Below are positions 1 to 5,898 of a stretch of 6,622 bases of DNA, one piece after another. Numbering within the stretch: position 1 is the first letter of the stretch; each line of letters begins with the position of its first letter. A program made the translations under genes and the position numbers. The stretch is taken from contig DYIH01000092.1 of the NCBI GenBank assembly GCA_020723785.1, forward strand, positions 1 through 6,622, in the 5' to 3' direction. Below the pieces are notes generated by a model, which was given only the letters and a program-made list of their open reading frames with translations, was not told where the DNA came from and did not search any database. Source of the stretch: Thermaerobacter marianensis. GTDB taxonomy: Bacteria > Bacillota > Sulfobacillia > DYIH01.

Positions 1-265
1 GGGGGTAGACGGGGGCGCCGGTCCCGCCGTAGTGGGCCGACTGGGCGCAGAAGGCGCAGTCCTCGCTGCACCCCCCGGAACGGGCGTTGATGATGCTGCA
101 GAGCTCCACCCGGTCCCCGGTGAACTTCTCCCGGATGGCGTTGGCGTAGGCCAGCAGGTGATGGACGTCGGGGCCGTTCAGGCCGATGAGGTGGAGGGCC
201 TCGTCGGGGGTGACGGCCCCGCCCGCCAGGACTTTTTCCCCGATCTCGTGCAGCCGTTGATCCAC
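1..265 (-). CDS. bioB: Biotin synthase, N-terminal 88 codons (partial, runs off the left edge)
   Basis: Biotin synthase is a cytoplasmic radical-SAM enzyme that inserts sulfur into dethiobiotin, the last step of biotin synthesis. The leftward reading contains the CxxxCxxC cluster motif as CSEDCAFC (Cys 66, 70 and 73), which binds the radical-SAM 4Fe-4S cluster. It is preceded by ELCSIINARSGG and followed by AQSAHYGG, a signature typical of BioB. The start is taken as GTG at 265-263 because GGAGG (complement of 274-278) lies 8 bases upstream; another in-frame GTG at 271-269 is only 2 bases from it. The N-terminus (VDQRLHEIGEKVLAGG) matches the usual helical lead-in of the family. Only about a quarter of the protein is in the window, so the rest of the barrel and the 2Fe-2S ligands cannot be checked. 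It has its own promoter and is divergent from motA. Confidence 0.95.
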   Translation of the reverse strand, partial: MDQRLHEIGEKVLAGGAVTPDEALHLIGLNGPDVHHLLAYANAIREKFTGDRVELCSIINARSGGCSEDCAFCAQSAHYGGTGAPVYP

Positions 266-314
266 GCCCACAACCTCCTCTCCAACATGCAGCCTGGTGG
301 GGATCCCAAGCGAA

Positions 315-336
315 CGGTGCGCCGAACGACGCACCG
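315..336. repeat. Inverted repeat in the bioB leader
   Basis: CGGTGCG (315-321) and CGCACCG (330-336) are perfect inverted arms of 7 bp with an 8-base loop. The repeat sits at the very start of the predicted bioB transcript, so in RNA it would form a 5' stem-loop. This could protect the message or be a second protein-binding site. No T-run follows it on either strand, so it is not a terminator. Confidence 0.5.
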
Positions 337-341
337 CGCGT

Positions 342-371
342 AGTCTAGCATGTTGCCCGTGGAAGCGTCAA
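342..371 (-). promoter_or_regulatory. Sigma-A-type promoter of bioB
   Basis: On the minus strand the -35 box is TTGACG (366-371) and the -10 box is TAGACT (342-347), with an 18-base spacer. The -35 matches the consensus at 5 of 6 positions and the -10 at 4 of 6. The predicted start of transcription near 335 gives a leader of about 70 bases before the bioB start at 265. One arm of a palindrome (367-372) lies inside the -35 box, so a bound repressor would block RNA polymerase. Confidence 0.6.
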
Positions 372-395
372 CCAAGCTTCGCGCAGGGAGTTGAC
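367..395. promoter_or_regulatory. BirA-like bipartite palindrome (candidate biotin operator)
   Basis: GTCAAC (367-372) and GTTGAC (390-395) are exact inverted repeats 17 bases apart. With one more base on each side the arms are GTCAACC and AGTTGAC, 15 bases apart. Known BirA operators are bipartite palindromes with arms such as GTAAACC/GGTTTAC or GTTAAC and a spacer of about 14-16, so the shape fits although the arm sequence is not identical. It overlaps the bioB -35 box, as expected for repression when biotin is plentiful. The call is inference from position and form. Confidence 0.4.
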
Positions 396-419
396 CAAAA
401 CGGGCGGCCGGGTTCTCCT

Positions 420-446
420 CAAATGCCACCCCTGCCGTTCCGATAC
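420..446 (+). promoter_or_regulatory. Sigma-D (sigma-28, flagellar) type promoter of motAB
   Basis: CAAA (420-423), exactly 15 bases, then TCCGATAC (439-446) closely resembles the Bacillus sigma-D consensus TAAA-N15-GCCGATAT: 3 of 4 and 6 of 8 positions match with the ideal spacing. It is the only promoter-like sequence found just upstream of motA, and motAB belongs to the sigma-D regulon in Bacillus. The predicted start near 453 leaves a very short leader. The ribosome-binding site AGGGAGG is at 455-461, 7 bases before the motA ATG. Confidence 0.6.
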
Positions 447-468
447 CTGTTTATAGGGAGGTTTATTG

Positions 469-1278
469 ATGGACGTCGGGGTACTCGTCGGGCTGATCGT
501 TGCATTAGTGGGCGTCATCGGCGGCAACATCGTCGAAGGCGGGAAGGTTTCGGCACTGTTCAACATCTCGGCGATGATGATCATCTTCGGCGGGACCATC
601 GGCGCCACGATGGTCAGTGTGGGGATGGGCCAGTTCATGCGCATGCCCAAGCTGATCGGCGCCGCGTTCAAGAAGCCTCATGTCGAGCCCCACCAGGTGG
701 TCGAGTCCCTGGTGGCCTTCGCGCAGAAGGCCCGCCGGGAGGGGCTCCTGGCCCTGGAGGAAGAAGTCCAGAACCTGCAGGACAAATTCATGGCCAAGGG
801 CCTGCAGATGGTCGTCGACGGCGCCGATCCCGAGATGGTGGAGGGTGTCCTGCTGACGGAGGTTTCTCTGGAGGAGAAGCGGAAGCATACCGATGCCGCC
901 ATGTTCGAGGCGGCGGGCGGGTTCGCCCCGACCATGGGCATCATCGGGACGGTGCTCGGCCTGATCCACGTCCTGAGCAGCCTGGAGAACCCGGACGAAC
1001 TGGGCCCGGCCATCTCCGTAGCCTTCCTGGCCACCTTCTGGGGCATCTTCATCGCCAACCTCTTCTTCCTGCCGCTGGCCGGCAAGCTGAAGGCCAACGC
1101 CAAAGAGGAAACCGAGATGAAGGAAATGATCGTCGAGGGGATTCTCTCGATCCAGAAGGGTGACAGCCCGACCATCGTCCGTGAGAAGTTGCAGGCCTTC
1201 CTGAGCCCCGAGGCCAGGGCCAAGCCGGCCGAGGGCAAGGCGGCGGGCGGCCTGCAGGCCGGTGAGGAGCATGCCTAG
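469..1278 (+). CDS. motA: Flagellar motor stator protein MotA
   Basis: MotA is an inner-membrane subunit of the flagellar stator (MotA5MotB2). It couples ion flow to torque on the rotor protein FliG. The 269-residue product has the family's four membrane segments: about 3-20, 33-54, 152-170 and 181-203. A large cytoplasmic loop (about 60-150) lies between the second and third. That loop carries charged positions around Arg89/Arg90 and Glu97-99, corresponding in place to the Escherichia coli residues (Arg90, Glu98) that contact FliG. Pro154 in GFAPTMGIIGTVLG is the conserved proline at the head of the third segment. ATG 469 is chosen because AGGGAGG lies 7 bases upstream; an in-frame TTG at 466 would be too close. 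The 3' end overlaps motB by 8 bp, so the two are translationally coupled. The coupling ion cannot be decided by eye. Confidence 0.96.
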   Translation: MDVGVLVGLIVALVGVIGGNIVEGGKVSALFNISAMMIIFGGTIGATMVSVGMGQFMRMPKLIGAAFKKPHVEPHQVVESLVAFAQKARREGLLALEEEVQNLQDKFMAKGLQMVVDGADPEMVEGVLLTEVSLEEKRKHTDAAMFEAAGGFAPTMGIIGTVLGLIHVLSSLENPDELGPAISVAFLATFWGIFIANLFFLPLAGKLKANAKEETEMKEMIVEGILSIQKGDSPTIVREKLQAFLSPEARAKPAEGKAAGGLQAGEEHA

Positions 1279-2215
1279 GCCCCGCGGCGGCGGGGGCGGC
1301 GGCCACGGCGGGGGCGGGGGGCACGACGGGGCCGGCGGGCTGCGCTGGCTCCTGACCTATGCCGACCTGATCACCCTGCTGATGGTCTTTTTCGTCGTTC
1401 TATACTCCATTTCCAAGGTGGATCAGGCCAAGTACATACAGTTGGCCGCGGCGCTGCGCGAAAGCCTGCTGAATGGCAATCGCGGCAACTCCGTCATCAG
1501 TCAGGCCCAGGTGCCGGTCGACGCCGACTCGCTGCTGCCCAAGGCTGCCGGCGGCAGCACGTTGCCCCGCATGGACCGGAACGAGCAGCTCAACCTCGAG
1601 GCCATCGGCCAGGAACTGGCCCAGGCCCTGGAGCAGGCCGGCCTGAAAGGCGAGGTGACGGTGACCATGCACGACCGGGGCCTCGTGGTGAGCTTCTCCG
1701 ACACCGTGTTCTTCGTACGGGGGCTGGCGGTGATGAAGCCTGAGTCGCGCGACGTGCTCCATCGCATCGCACCCATCCTCAACCGGCTGCCCAACCGGAT
1801 CATCGTCGAGGGGCACACCGACGACCTGCCCAACCGCCTGCCCCAATTCCCAACCAGTTGGGAGCTGTCGGTGGCGCGGGCGGTGGCCGTCATCCGTTAC
1901 CTGACCGAGAAGGAGGGCATGGACCCCAAGCGCTTCGGCGGCACCGGCTACGGCGAGTGGCGGCCCGCCGCCCCCAACGACTCGGAGGAGAACCGCGCCA
2001 GGAACCGCCGCGTCGACATTGTTCTCCTCAGCTCGTCCTATGAGGATGCCACGGATGCGGTGCGGAAGATCATCACCGCCGCGGGGCCGGTGCCGGCCGG
2101 CGGGACGATCGTGCCGGCGCCTGAGAAAGCGCCGGCGGCCGGTGGTGCGGCGCCTCCTGCCGGTGCTATCCAGCAGGCGCCGGAGCAGCCGGGCGGGGGT
2201 GGGGGGAAGCCGTAA
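1271..2215 (+). CDS. motB: Flagellar motor stator protein MotB
   Basis: MotB is the stator subunit that carries the ion-binding aspartate and anchors the stator to peptidoglycan. The 314-residue product has a glycine-rich cytoplasmic N-terminus (residues 6-23), then one membrane helix at about 27-48. In that helix TYADLITLL holds the essential Asp32. An amphipathic plug-like stretch follows at about 50-66. The C-terminal OmpA-like peptidoglycan-binding domain spans about 140-255, with VEGHTDD (179-185) and the closing NRARNRRVDI (241-250). The tail (about 270-314) is rich in Pro, Ala and Gly and goes beyond the usual family end; Bacillus MotB is about 260 residues. ATG 1271 is preferred over GTG 1262 because GGTGAGGAG lies directly before it and nothing like a ribosome-binding site precedes the GTG. 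The start lies inside the end of motA. Confidence 0.95.
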   Translation: MPRPRGGGGGGHGGGGGHDGAGGLRWLLTYADLITLLMVFFVVLYSISKVDQAKYIQLAAALRESLLNGNRGNSVISQAQVPVDADSLLPKAAGGSTLPRMDRNEQLNLEAIGQELAQALEQAGLKGEVTVTMHDRGLVVSFSDTVFFVRGLAVMKPESRDVLHRIAPILNRLPNRIIVEGHTDDLPNRLPQFPTSWELSVARAVAVIRYLTEKEGMDPKRFGGTGYGEWRPAAPNDSEENRARNRRVDIVLLSSSYEDATDAVRKIITAAGPVPAGGTIVPAPEKAPAAGGAAPPAGAIQQAPEQPGGGGGKP

Positions 2216-2230
2216 CCGTGCATCGCACCG

Positions 2231-2250
2231 TGTTATACTTCCCCGGGAGG
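2231..2250 (+). promoter_or_regulatory. Possible extended -10 promoter and ribosome-binding site for the SLH gene
   Basis: TGT followed by TATACT (2231-2239) fits an extended -10 box. No convincing -35 is seen at the right distance. GGGAGG (2245-2250) is a strong Shine-Dalgarno sequence. It lies 5 bases from ATG 2256, whose frame does not encode SLH repeat 1, and 9 bases from TTG 2260, which is in the SLH frame. The predicted transcript start falls within the Shine-Dalgarno sequence, so the promoter part is weak. Confidence 0.3.
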
Positions 2251-2259
2251 CCTTTATGT

Positions 2260-2933
2260 TTGAGCCGCGACCCGGTGCGGAACATTCAGAAGGTGGTGCC
2301 GAGCCAGCCCACGTTCCGCGACGTGGCGCCGGGCGGCTGGGACTATATCTACATCATCTACATCGAGACGGCAGCCAGGTACGGGCTGGTCAACGGCGCC
2401 GGCGGCCGGTTCCGCCCCGGTGATCCGGTGACGCGCGAGGAGATGGCGGCCATGATCGTCCGCGCCCTGGGGCTGGAGAAGGACGCCGCGGCGCGGGCGG
2501 GGTCGGCACCGTCCTTCGCCGACGGGGCGCAGGTGTCCGGCTGGGCGCGGGGCTACGTGGCGGTGGCCAGGGAGCGGGGCCTGATCCAGGGCATGGCGAC
2601 GGGCGATTCGCGCCGGGCGACCGGTCCACCCGGGCCCAGGCGGCCAGCCTGATCCTGCGGACGATGGAGAGGATGGGCTTGTTGGAAGCGGCATTGAAGC
2701 TGGAGGGAACGGTGCGGGTCAGCGAGATCGAGGGCCGCCACTATGAGTTGGAGGTTGCCGAGGGCCGGGGGACCAAGCGTTATGTGCTGACGCCCGCCGG
2801 CGACGCGGTGTCGCGCCTCCTGGAGGCCAGCGTCGGCAAGGTGGTGCGGGTGACCGGCTATCTCGACGATAGGCCCAACATCTACATGCGCGGCCCGGTG
2901 ATGCGGGTCACCGAGGTGAACGCCGGGTCTTAG
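2260..2933 (+). pseudogene. SLH-repeat protein with a C-terminal domain of unknown function, frameshifted
   Basis: SLH repeats normally hold surface proteins to secondary cell-wall polymers. From TTG 2260 the frame encodes one complete SLH repeat (TFRDVAPGGWDYIYI to FRPGDPVTREEMAAMIVRAL). A second repeat begins SFADG and runs to GLIQGMA at about 2598. There the frame is lost and would end near 2652 in an unrelated arginine/proline-rich tail. Shifting by one base (codons resume with GAC at 2598) restores DGRFAPGDRSTRAQAASLILRT, the rest of repeat 2. The reading then continues to TAG 2931 through a domain ending YMRGPVMRVTEV. A single lost base at 2596-2598 explains this. Alternatively the well-placed ATG 2256, which is in the same frame as the C-terminus, was the original start, and a compensating one-base gain lies between it and repeat 1. 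No signal peptide is visible from any start. A sequencing error is possible. Confidence 0.75.
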
Positions 2934-2960
2934 GCCGCCAGGGCGGCGCCGCTCTTTTCT
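2934..2960 (+). terminator. Weak terminator-like hairpin after the SLH gene
   Basis: GCCGC (2934-2938) and GCGGC (2943-2947) can pair around a 4-base loop immediately after the TAG stop. A T-rich run (CTCTTTTCTT, 2951-2960) follows. The run does not directly abut the stem, so termination may be partial. A fresh promoter begins at 2984, which supports a transcript boundary here. Confidence 0.35.
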
Positions 2961-2983
2961 TCCCGTGCGGCCGGGAAACAGGT

Positions 2984-3011
2984 TTGACTGATGCATCCGG
3001 TGGCGAATAAT
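2984..3011 (+). promoter_or_regulatory. Sigma-A-type promoter for the small gene at 3034
   Basis: TTGACT (2984-2989) and AATAAT (3006-3011) are separated by 16 bases, each matching the vegetative consensus at 5 of 6 positions. The predicted start near 3018 lies just before GAGGTGA (3020-3026), which is 7 bases from the ATG at 3034. It is one of the best-matching promoters in the window and shows that the small gene is transcribed independently of the broken SLH gene. Confidence 0.65.
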
Positions 3012-3033
3012 CTGTCCGTGAGGTGACAAACGG

Positions 3034-3291
3034 ATGAGCACGACCGGGGCGATCGTCACCGTCGAGGGGATGCTGTTCATGATGGAATTGGAGGGTCGGC
3101 ACTTCGAGTTGGAGTTGGCATCCAGCCCCGGCCGGCGGTATGTCCTGGCCCCTGCCGGCGGGGAGGCGGCTGCGGTGCTGGAGGCCTGCGTCGGGCGGGT
3201 GGTGCGGGTTTCCGGCACCCTCCACGAGGGGCCCAGCATCTTCATGCGCGGCCCCGTTGTGCGCGTGACGCAGGCGGCGCCAGTCGGGTAG
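3034..3291 (+). CDS. Small protein (85 aa) of unknown function, stand-alone copy of the SLH protein's C-terminal domain
   Basis: I do not recognise a named family. The whole 85-residue protein aligns with the C-terminal domain encoded at about 2700-2933. Shared blocks are EGRHxELE (Tyr or Phe at x), RYVLxPAG, LEAxVGxVVRVxG and I(Y/F)MRGPVxRVT. By hand about 40 of 70 aligned residues are identical. The alternation of short hydrophobic strands with turn residues and the VGRVVRVSG block suggest a small beta-barrel, perhaps OB-like; this is inference. There is no signal peptide or membrane segment, so it is predicted to be cytoplasmic. ATG 3034 is supported by GAGGTGA 7 bases upstream and by a well-formed promoter at 2984-3011. 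It probably arose by duplication of the domain or by separation from an SLH-bearing relative. No HAD or stator link is implied by its position. Confidence 0.8.
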   Translation: MSTTGAIVTVEGMLFMMELEGRHFELELASSPGRRYVLAPAGGEAAAVLEACVGRVVRVSGTLHEGPSIFMRGPVVRVTQAAPVG

Positions 3292-3349
3292 GGCCTGTCG
3301 AACGCCTCCGCTCTGTGGTAAGGTGGTAAGCGAACGGGGGAATCGGGCC

Positions 3350-4207
3350 ATGCGATATCGACTGGTTGTGGCAGATGTAGACGGCACCCTGGTACAGCGC
3401 GGCGGCGACCTGCCGGAGGCGGTCGCGCGGGCCGTGGCCGCCTTCCGGGCGCGGGGCGGGCGGTTCACCCTGGCCACGGGGCGGCCGACCCCGGCGGTGC
3501 GCCACTACGCCGAGGCGCTGGGCCTGGACGTTCCGGCGATCGTCTTCAACGGCGCCCAGGTGGTCGACTTCCGCACCAGCAGGGTGCTGCACCAGCAGAC
3601 GGTTGCGCTGGAGACGGCACGGCGGGCGCTGGAGCTGGCTGAGGCGGCGCCGGTGGACGCCTTTCTCTACTTGCGCGGCGAGATCCTGGTGCGGGAGATC
3701 ACGCCGGCGGTCGAAGGCTACATGCGCAAGGACCGCATCGCCGCCCGGCCGGTGGGGGACCTGCGGGCGGCCCTTACGGCGGCGCCGCCCAAGCTGCTGT
3801 TCATCGGGCCGGTGGCGGCGTCGGTCGCCGTGATGGAGCAACTCCGGGCCGAGGGGTATCCCGGCGTCAACTACGTCCAATCCGACGCCGACTACATAGA
3901 ACTCCTGCCGGCCGGCGCCTCCAAGGGCGCCGCCCTGGAGTGGCTGGCCGGCCACCTGGGCGTCCCCCTGGACCGCGTGGCGGCCGTCGGCGACCAGATG
4001 AACGACCTGGACATGCTCCGCCGCGCCGGGCTGGGCGTGGCCGTGGCCAACGCGGCGCCGGAACTGAAGCGCCACGCGGACCTCGTCACCGGCGCGGCGT
4101 TCGGGGAGGGCGTCGCCGAGGTCCTCGGGCACCTGGTGTCGGGTGTCGATGCGCCAAGCGTTGAGGCGCCTTATCCGCCGACGTTCGCCGTCGGAGATGG
4201 AACGTAG
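3350..4207 (+). CDS. HAD-superfamily phosphatase, Cof type
   Basis: Cof-type HAD hydrolases are cytoplasmic Mg2+-dependent phosphatases acting on sugar phosphates, nucleotides or flavin/pyridoxal phosphates; the substrate here cannot be told from sequence. The 285-residue product has all four HAD motifs. Motif I is DVDGTLV, with nucleophile Asp9 and acid/base Asp11. Motif II is ATGRP with Thr43, and motif III is SKG with Lys192. Motif IV is GDQMNDLDML with Asp215, Asn218 and Asp219. The FNGA block (66-69) and the long insert between motifs II and III (about 80-180) are typical of the C2B cap of this subfamily. ATG 3350 is preferred because GGGGGA lies about 9 bases upstream; an in-frame GTG at 3323 has no ribosome-binding site. 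The last 37 bases overlap the convergent gene on the other strand. The C-terminal tail beyond about 265 is probably extra to the fold. Confidence 0.92.
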   Translation: MRYRLVVADVDGTLVQRGGDLPEAVARAVAAFRARGGRFTLATGRPTPAVRHYAEALGLDVPAIVFNGAQVVDFRTSRVLHQQTVALETARRALELAEAAPVDAFLYLRGEILVREITPAVEGYMRKDRIAARPVGDLRAALTAAPPKLLFIGPVAASVAVMEQLRAEGYPGVNYVQSDADYIELLPAGASKGAALEWLAGHLGVPLDRVAAVGDQMNDLDMLRRAGLGVAVANAAPELKRHADLVTGAAFGEGVAEVLGHLVSGVDAPSVEAPYPPTFAVGDGT

Positions 4208-5829
4208 CGTGTGTACCGTCCCCGCCCTTCGCGGCGCAGCAATCCCTGCCGGCAGAGGTCGGCGAGCAGACGCGTAGCCTGATGGAAGTTGACCCCGCAA
4301 AGATCCCGGCATTTCTCGTTGGTGATCGATCCCCAGGTCCGTGCGTAATCGAGGACCATTTCCCGGCGTTTCACGGCATCCAGACCGCGATCCCTCATGT
4401 AGGCGGCCTCTTCACCCGCCAGGTGGGCCAGGCGCGCCGACAGGATGTAGGTGGTTCCGCCTTTGGTGCCACGGCGTTCCACCAACCCCAGGCGAGTCAT
4501 CGCCGCCAGGATCTCCCCGGCCTCCCGTTCGCTTCGTTGGCAGATGGCGGCCGCCGTGGTGCGGTCCACGCTGCGGTGGCGTTTCAGGTGCGAGAGAACG
4601 ATGAGTTGGTCCAGATTCAGCGGTGTGCCACGTGCGGCGGCTTCCGAGACAAACCGGGCAAAGTTCTTGTCGAAAAGGCCGTCCCTGAGGACCAGGCGGA
4701 CGGAGTCCCCTTCTTCGACGTATTCCGGCGGCTCCTTTCCGTTCATTAGGAGGGCGCGGTATATCCGATCCACGCCGATCCCGGCCTGCTCCACATACCC
4801 GAGCCGTTGGAGAACCCGCGCCAGGACGGGATTGCGATGTTTCGGCCGGTGATGCAGGATCGTTTCGGGCGTAATCCCGGTGGGGAAGCCCCCAGGGCTT
4901 TCGATCTCAAGCCGGTCCGACCGGTGGCGGATGTAGACGGCGTCGTGCTGGGTATAGTCGCGGTGGCAAAGGGCGTTCAGGATCCCTTCCCGGTAAGCTT
5001 CGACCGGAAAGTCCCGGACCTCGACGCGGGCCAACCCGACGGGCACGGTTTGGAGCCGGTTTCGGGCTTCGATCACTTCGGTCAGTCGTTCCAGCGTGGC
5101 CACCAGGGGCCGCTGCAAATCCTCACGAAAATCATAGTCGATCTCATCGCCGCCGAAGTGCAGATACGTCACCCGGGCCCCCGGGACGAACATATTGATG
5201 GCCGCCGCCTTGCCCGCCAACAGCAGCCCGGCGACCGTCGGCCGAAGGGCGCCTTCTTCCCGCCGGGCCAGCTCCAGCGCGACAATGAAATCCCTGTCGC
5301 CCAGAGACGCCAACTCGGACCGGGGATTGCGCTCGGAGAGGAGGCTGCGGAGCGCATGGATCTCCCTGGCGTCCAGGTCGTCCAGGGAAGCCCCTGGAAC
5401 CACCATGGCGGTATAATCCAGTTGTCCTTTCTGGACGAGAATGCTCGGAATCTGATACGGCGCCACAGGTTGGCAGGTGCGTCCGACGCGTCGGAGGTAT
5501 TTGCCGGAAGTGGTGGCGTGCAGCACCGGACTGGCCGGAACGGTGACGACGAGGACCGTCCCTTTTGCGGTATGCACCTCGGCAACGTCCACCACCAGCG
5601 GCGGATCGGTGGCGTTGAACACGGCGCGTTTCATATCCTCGGCATCGTAGTCCCGGCAGCCGTGAATCTCTCCCTCGTCGGTGACGCCTAAAATAATCCG
5701 GCCACCACGTGCGTTGGCCAGGCAGACGACGGCTTCGGCAAGATCCTTCTCTGAAGGGACACCCCTTTTGAATTCGACCGTCTCGCTTTCCCCGGACTCA
5801 AGCAGCCGTTGGAGAGTGTTCGCTTCCAA
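4171..5829 (-). CDS. AlbA_2/Schlafen-domain ATP-binding regulator with winged-helix C-terminus (COG2865-like)
   Basis: Proteins of this architecture are predicted transcriptional regulators; some relatives occur in defence or stress loci, but the molecular role is mostly unproven. The 552-residue product starts with an AlbA_2 (Schlafen-type) domain at about 12-125: ETVEFKRG, LANARGGRIILGVTDEG and YLRRVGRTCQPV. A GHKL-ATPase-like region follows at about 270-365, with the N-box ILNALCHRDY (Asn285), the glycine motif SPGGFPTGI and the block EQAGIGVDRIYRAL. Two winged-helix segments close it (about 405-465 and 485-545), suiting DNA binding. The start is TTG 5829, since AAAGGGTGA (complement of 5836-5844) is 6 bases upstream and no ATG fits. 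Its 3' end overlaps the HAD gene convergently by 37 bases. The upstream stretch carries a promoter and two palindromes, so autoregulation is likely. It appears intact. Confidence 0.9.
   Translation of the reverse strand: MEANTLQRLLESGESETVEFKRGVPSEKDLAEAVVCLANARGGRIILGVTDEGEIHGCRDYDAEDMKRAVFNATDPPLVVDVAEVHTAKGTVLVVTVPASPVLHATTSGKYLRRVGRTCQPVAPYQIPSILVQKGQLDYTAMVVPGASLDDLDAREIHALRSLLSERNPRSELASLGDRDFIVALELARREEGALRPTVAGLLLAGKAAAINMFVPGARVTYLHFGGDEIDYDFREDLQRPLVATLERLTEVIEARNRLQTVPVGLARVEVRDFPVEAYREGILNALCHRDYTQHDAVYIRHRSDRLEIESPGGFPTGITPETILHHRPKHRNPVLARVLQRLGYVEQAGIGVDRIYRALLMNGKEPPEYVEEGDSVRLVLRDGLFDKNFARFVSEAAARGTPLNLDQLIVLSHLKRHRSVDRTTAAAICQRSEREAGEILAAMTRLGLVERRGTKGGTTYILSARLAHLAGEEAAYMRDRGLDAVKRREMVLDYARTWGSITNEKCRDLCGVNFHQATRLLADLCRQGLLRREGRGRYTRYVPSPTANVGG
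4178..4194. repeat. Stem-loop within the overlapping 3' ends
   Basis: CCGACG (4178-4183) and CGTCGG (4189-4194) form a perfect 6-bp stem with the loop TTCGC. It lies inside both the HAD gene and the last codons of the opposite gene. Neither strand shows a T-run after it, so a classical intrinsic terminator is not supported. It may still slow or end transcription from both sides, as no other terminator fits between these convergent genes. Confidence 0.35.
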
Positions 5830-5843
5830 AGATGTTCACCCTT

Positions 5844-5865
5844 TCAATATGATATGTTATATTGA
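5844..5865. promoter_or_regulatory. 22-bp palindrome, proximal operator copy
   Basis: The site begins TCAAT and ends ATTGA with a near-palindromic AT-rich core. It matches the distal copy at 5877-5898 at 18 of 22 positions when one is inverted, and at 17 of 22 in direct orientation. The two copies start 33 bp apart, about three helical turns, so two dimers would bind one DNA face. It abuts the Shine-Dalgarno sequence of the Schlafen-like gene and lies in its 5' leader. Confidence 0.6.
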
Positions 5866-5876
5866 TTTGTAACGTC

Positions 5877-5898
5877 TCAATACGACATATAACATTGA
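5877..5898. promoter_or_regulatory. 22-bp palindrome, distal operator copy over the -10 box
   Basis: It has the same TCAAT/ATTGA ends as the proximal copy. It covers the -10 box (5886-5891) of the leftward promoter, a position expected for a repressor. The winged-helix protein encoded directly downstream is the obvious candidate ligand. That link is inference from position only. Confidence 0.6.

Noticed and set aside
391..396. TTGACC as a -35 box for motA
   Set aside because: No -10-like sequence lies 15-19 bases downstream; the sigma-D type motif at 420-446 fits better.
505..1272. Long open frame of 255 codons on the minus strand across motA
   Set aside because: It is a GC-rich shadow of motA with His/Gln/Gly-rich composition and no family resemblance; motA is unambiguous.
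2256..2423. ATG 2256 as the start of a separate small gene
   Set aside because: It has a good ribosome-binding site, but its frame stops at 2423 with an Arg-rich product and overlaps the SLH repeat in another frame; it is more likely a relic of the SLH gene's original start.
3242..4312. Open frame of 356 codons on the minus strand across the HAD gene
   Set aside because: Composition is Arg/Gly/His-rich and it runs antisense through all four HAD motifs, with no ribosome-binding site found.
4807..5691. Open frame of 294 codons on the plus strand across the Schlafen-like gene
   Set aside because: The opposite strand encodes clear conserved domains; this frame has no recognisable motifs.
5844..5898. 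The two palindromes as a CRISPR or integration-site repeat
   Set aside because: There are only two imperfect copies at promoter positions, with no spacer regularity, integrase or tRNA nearby.
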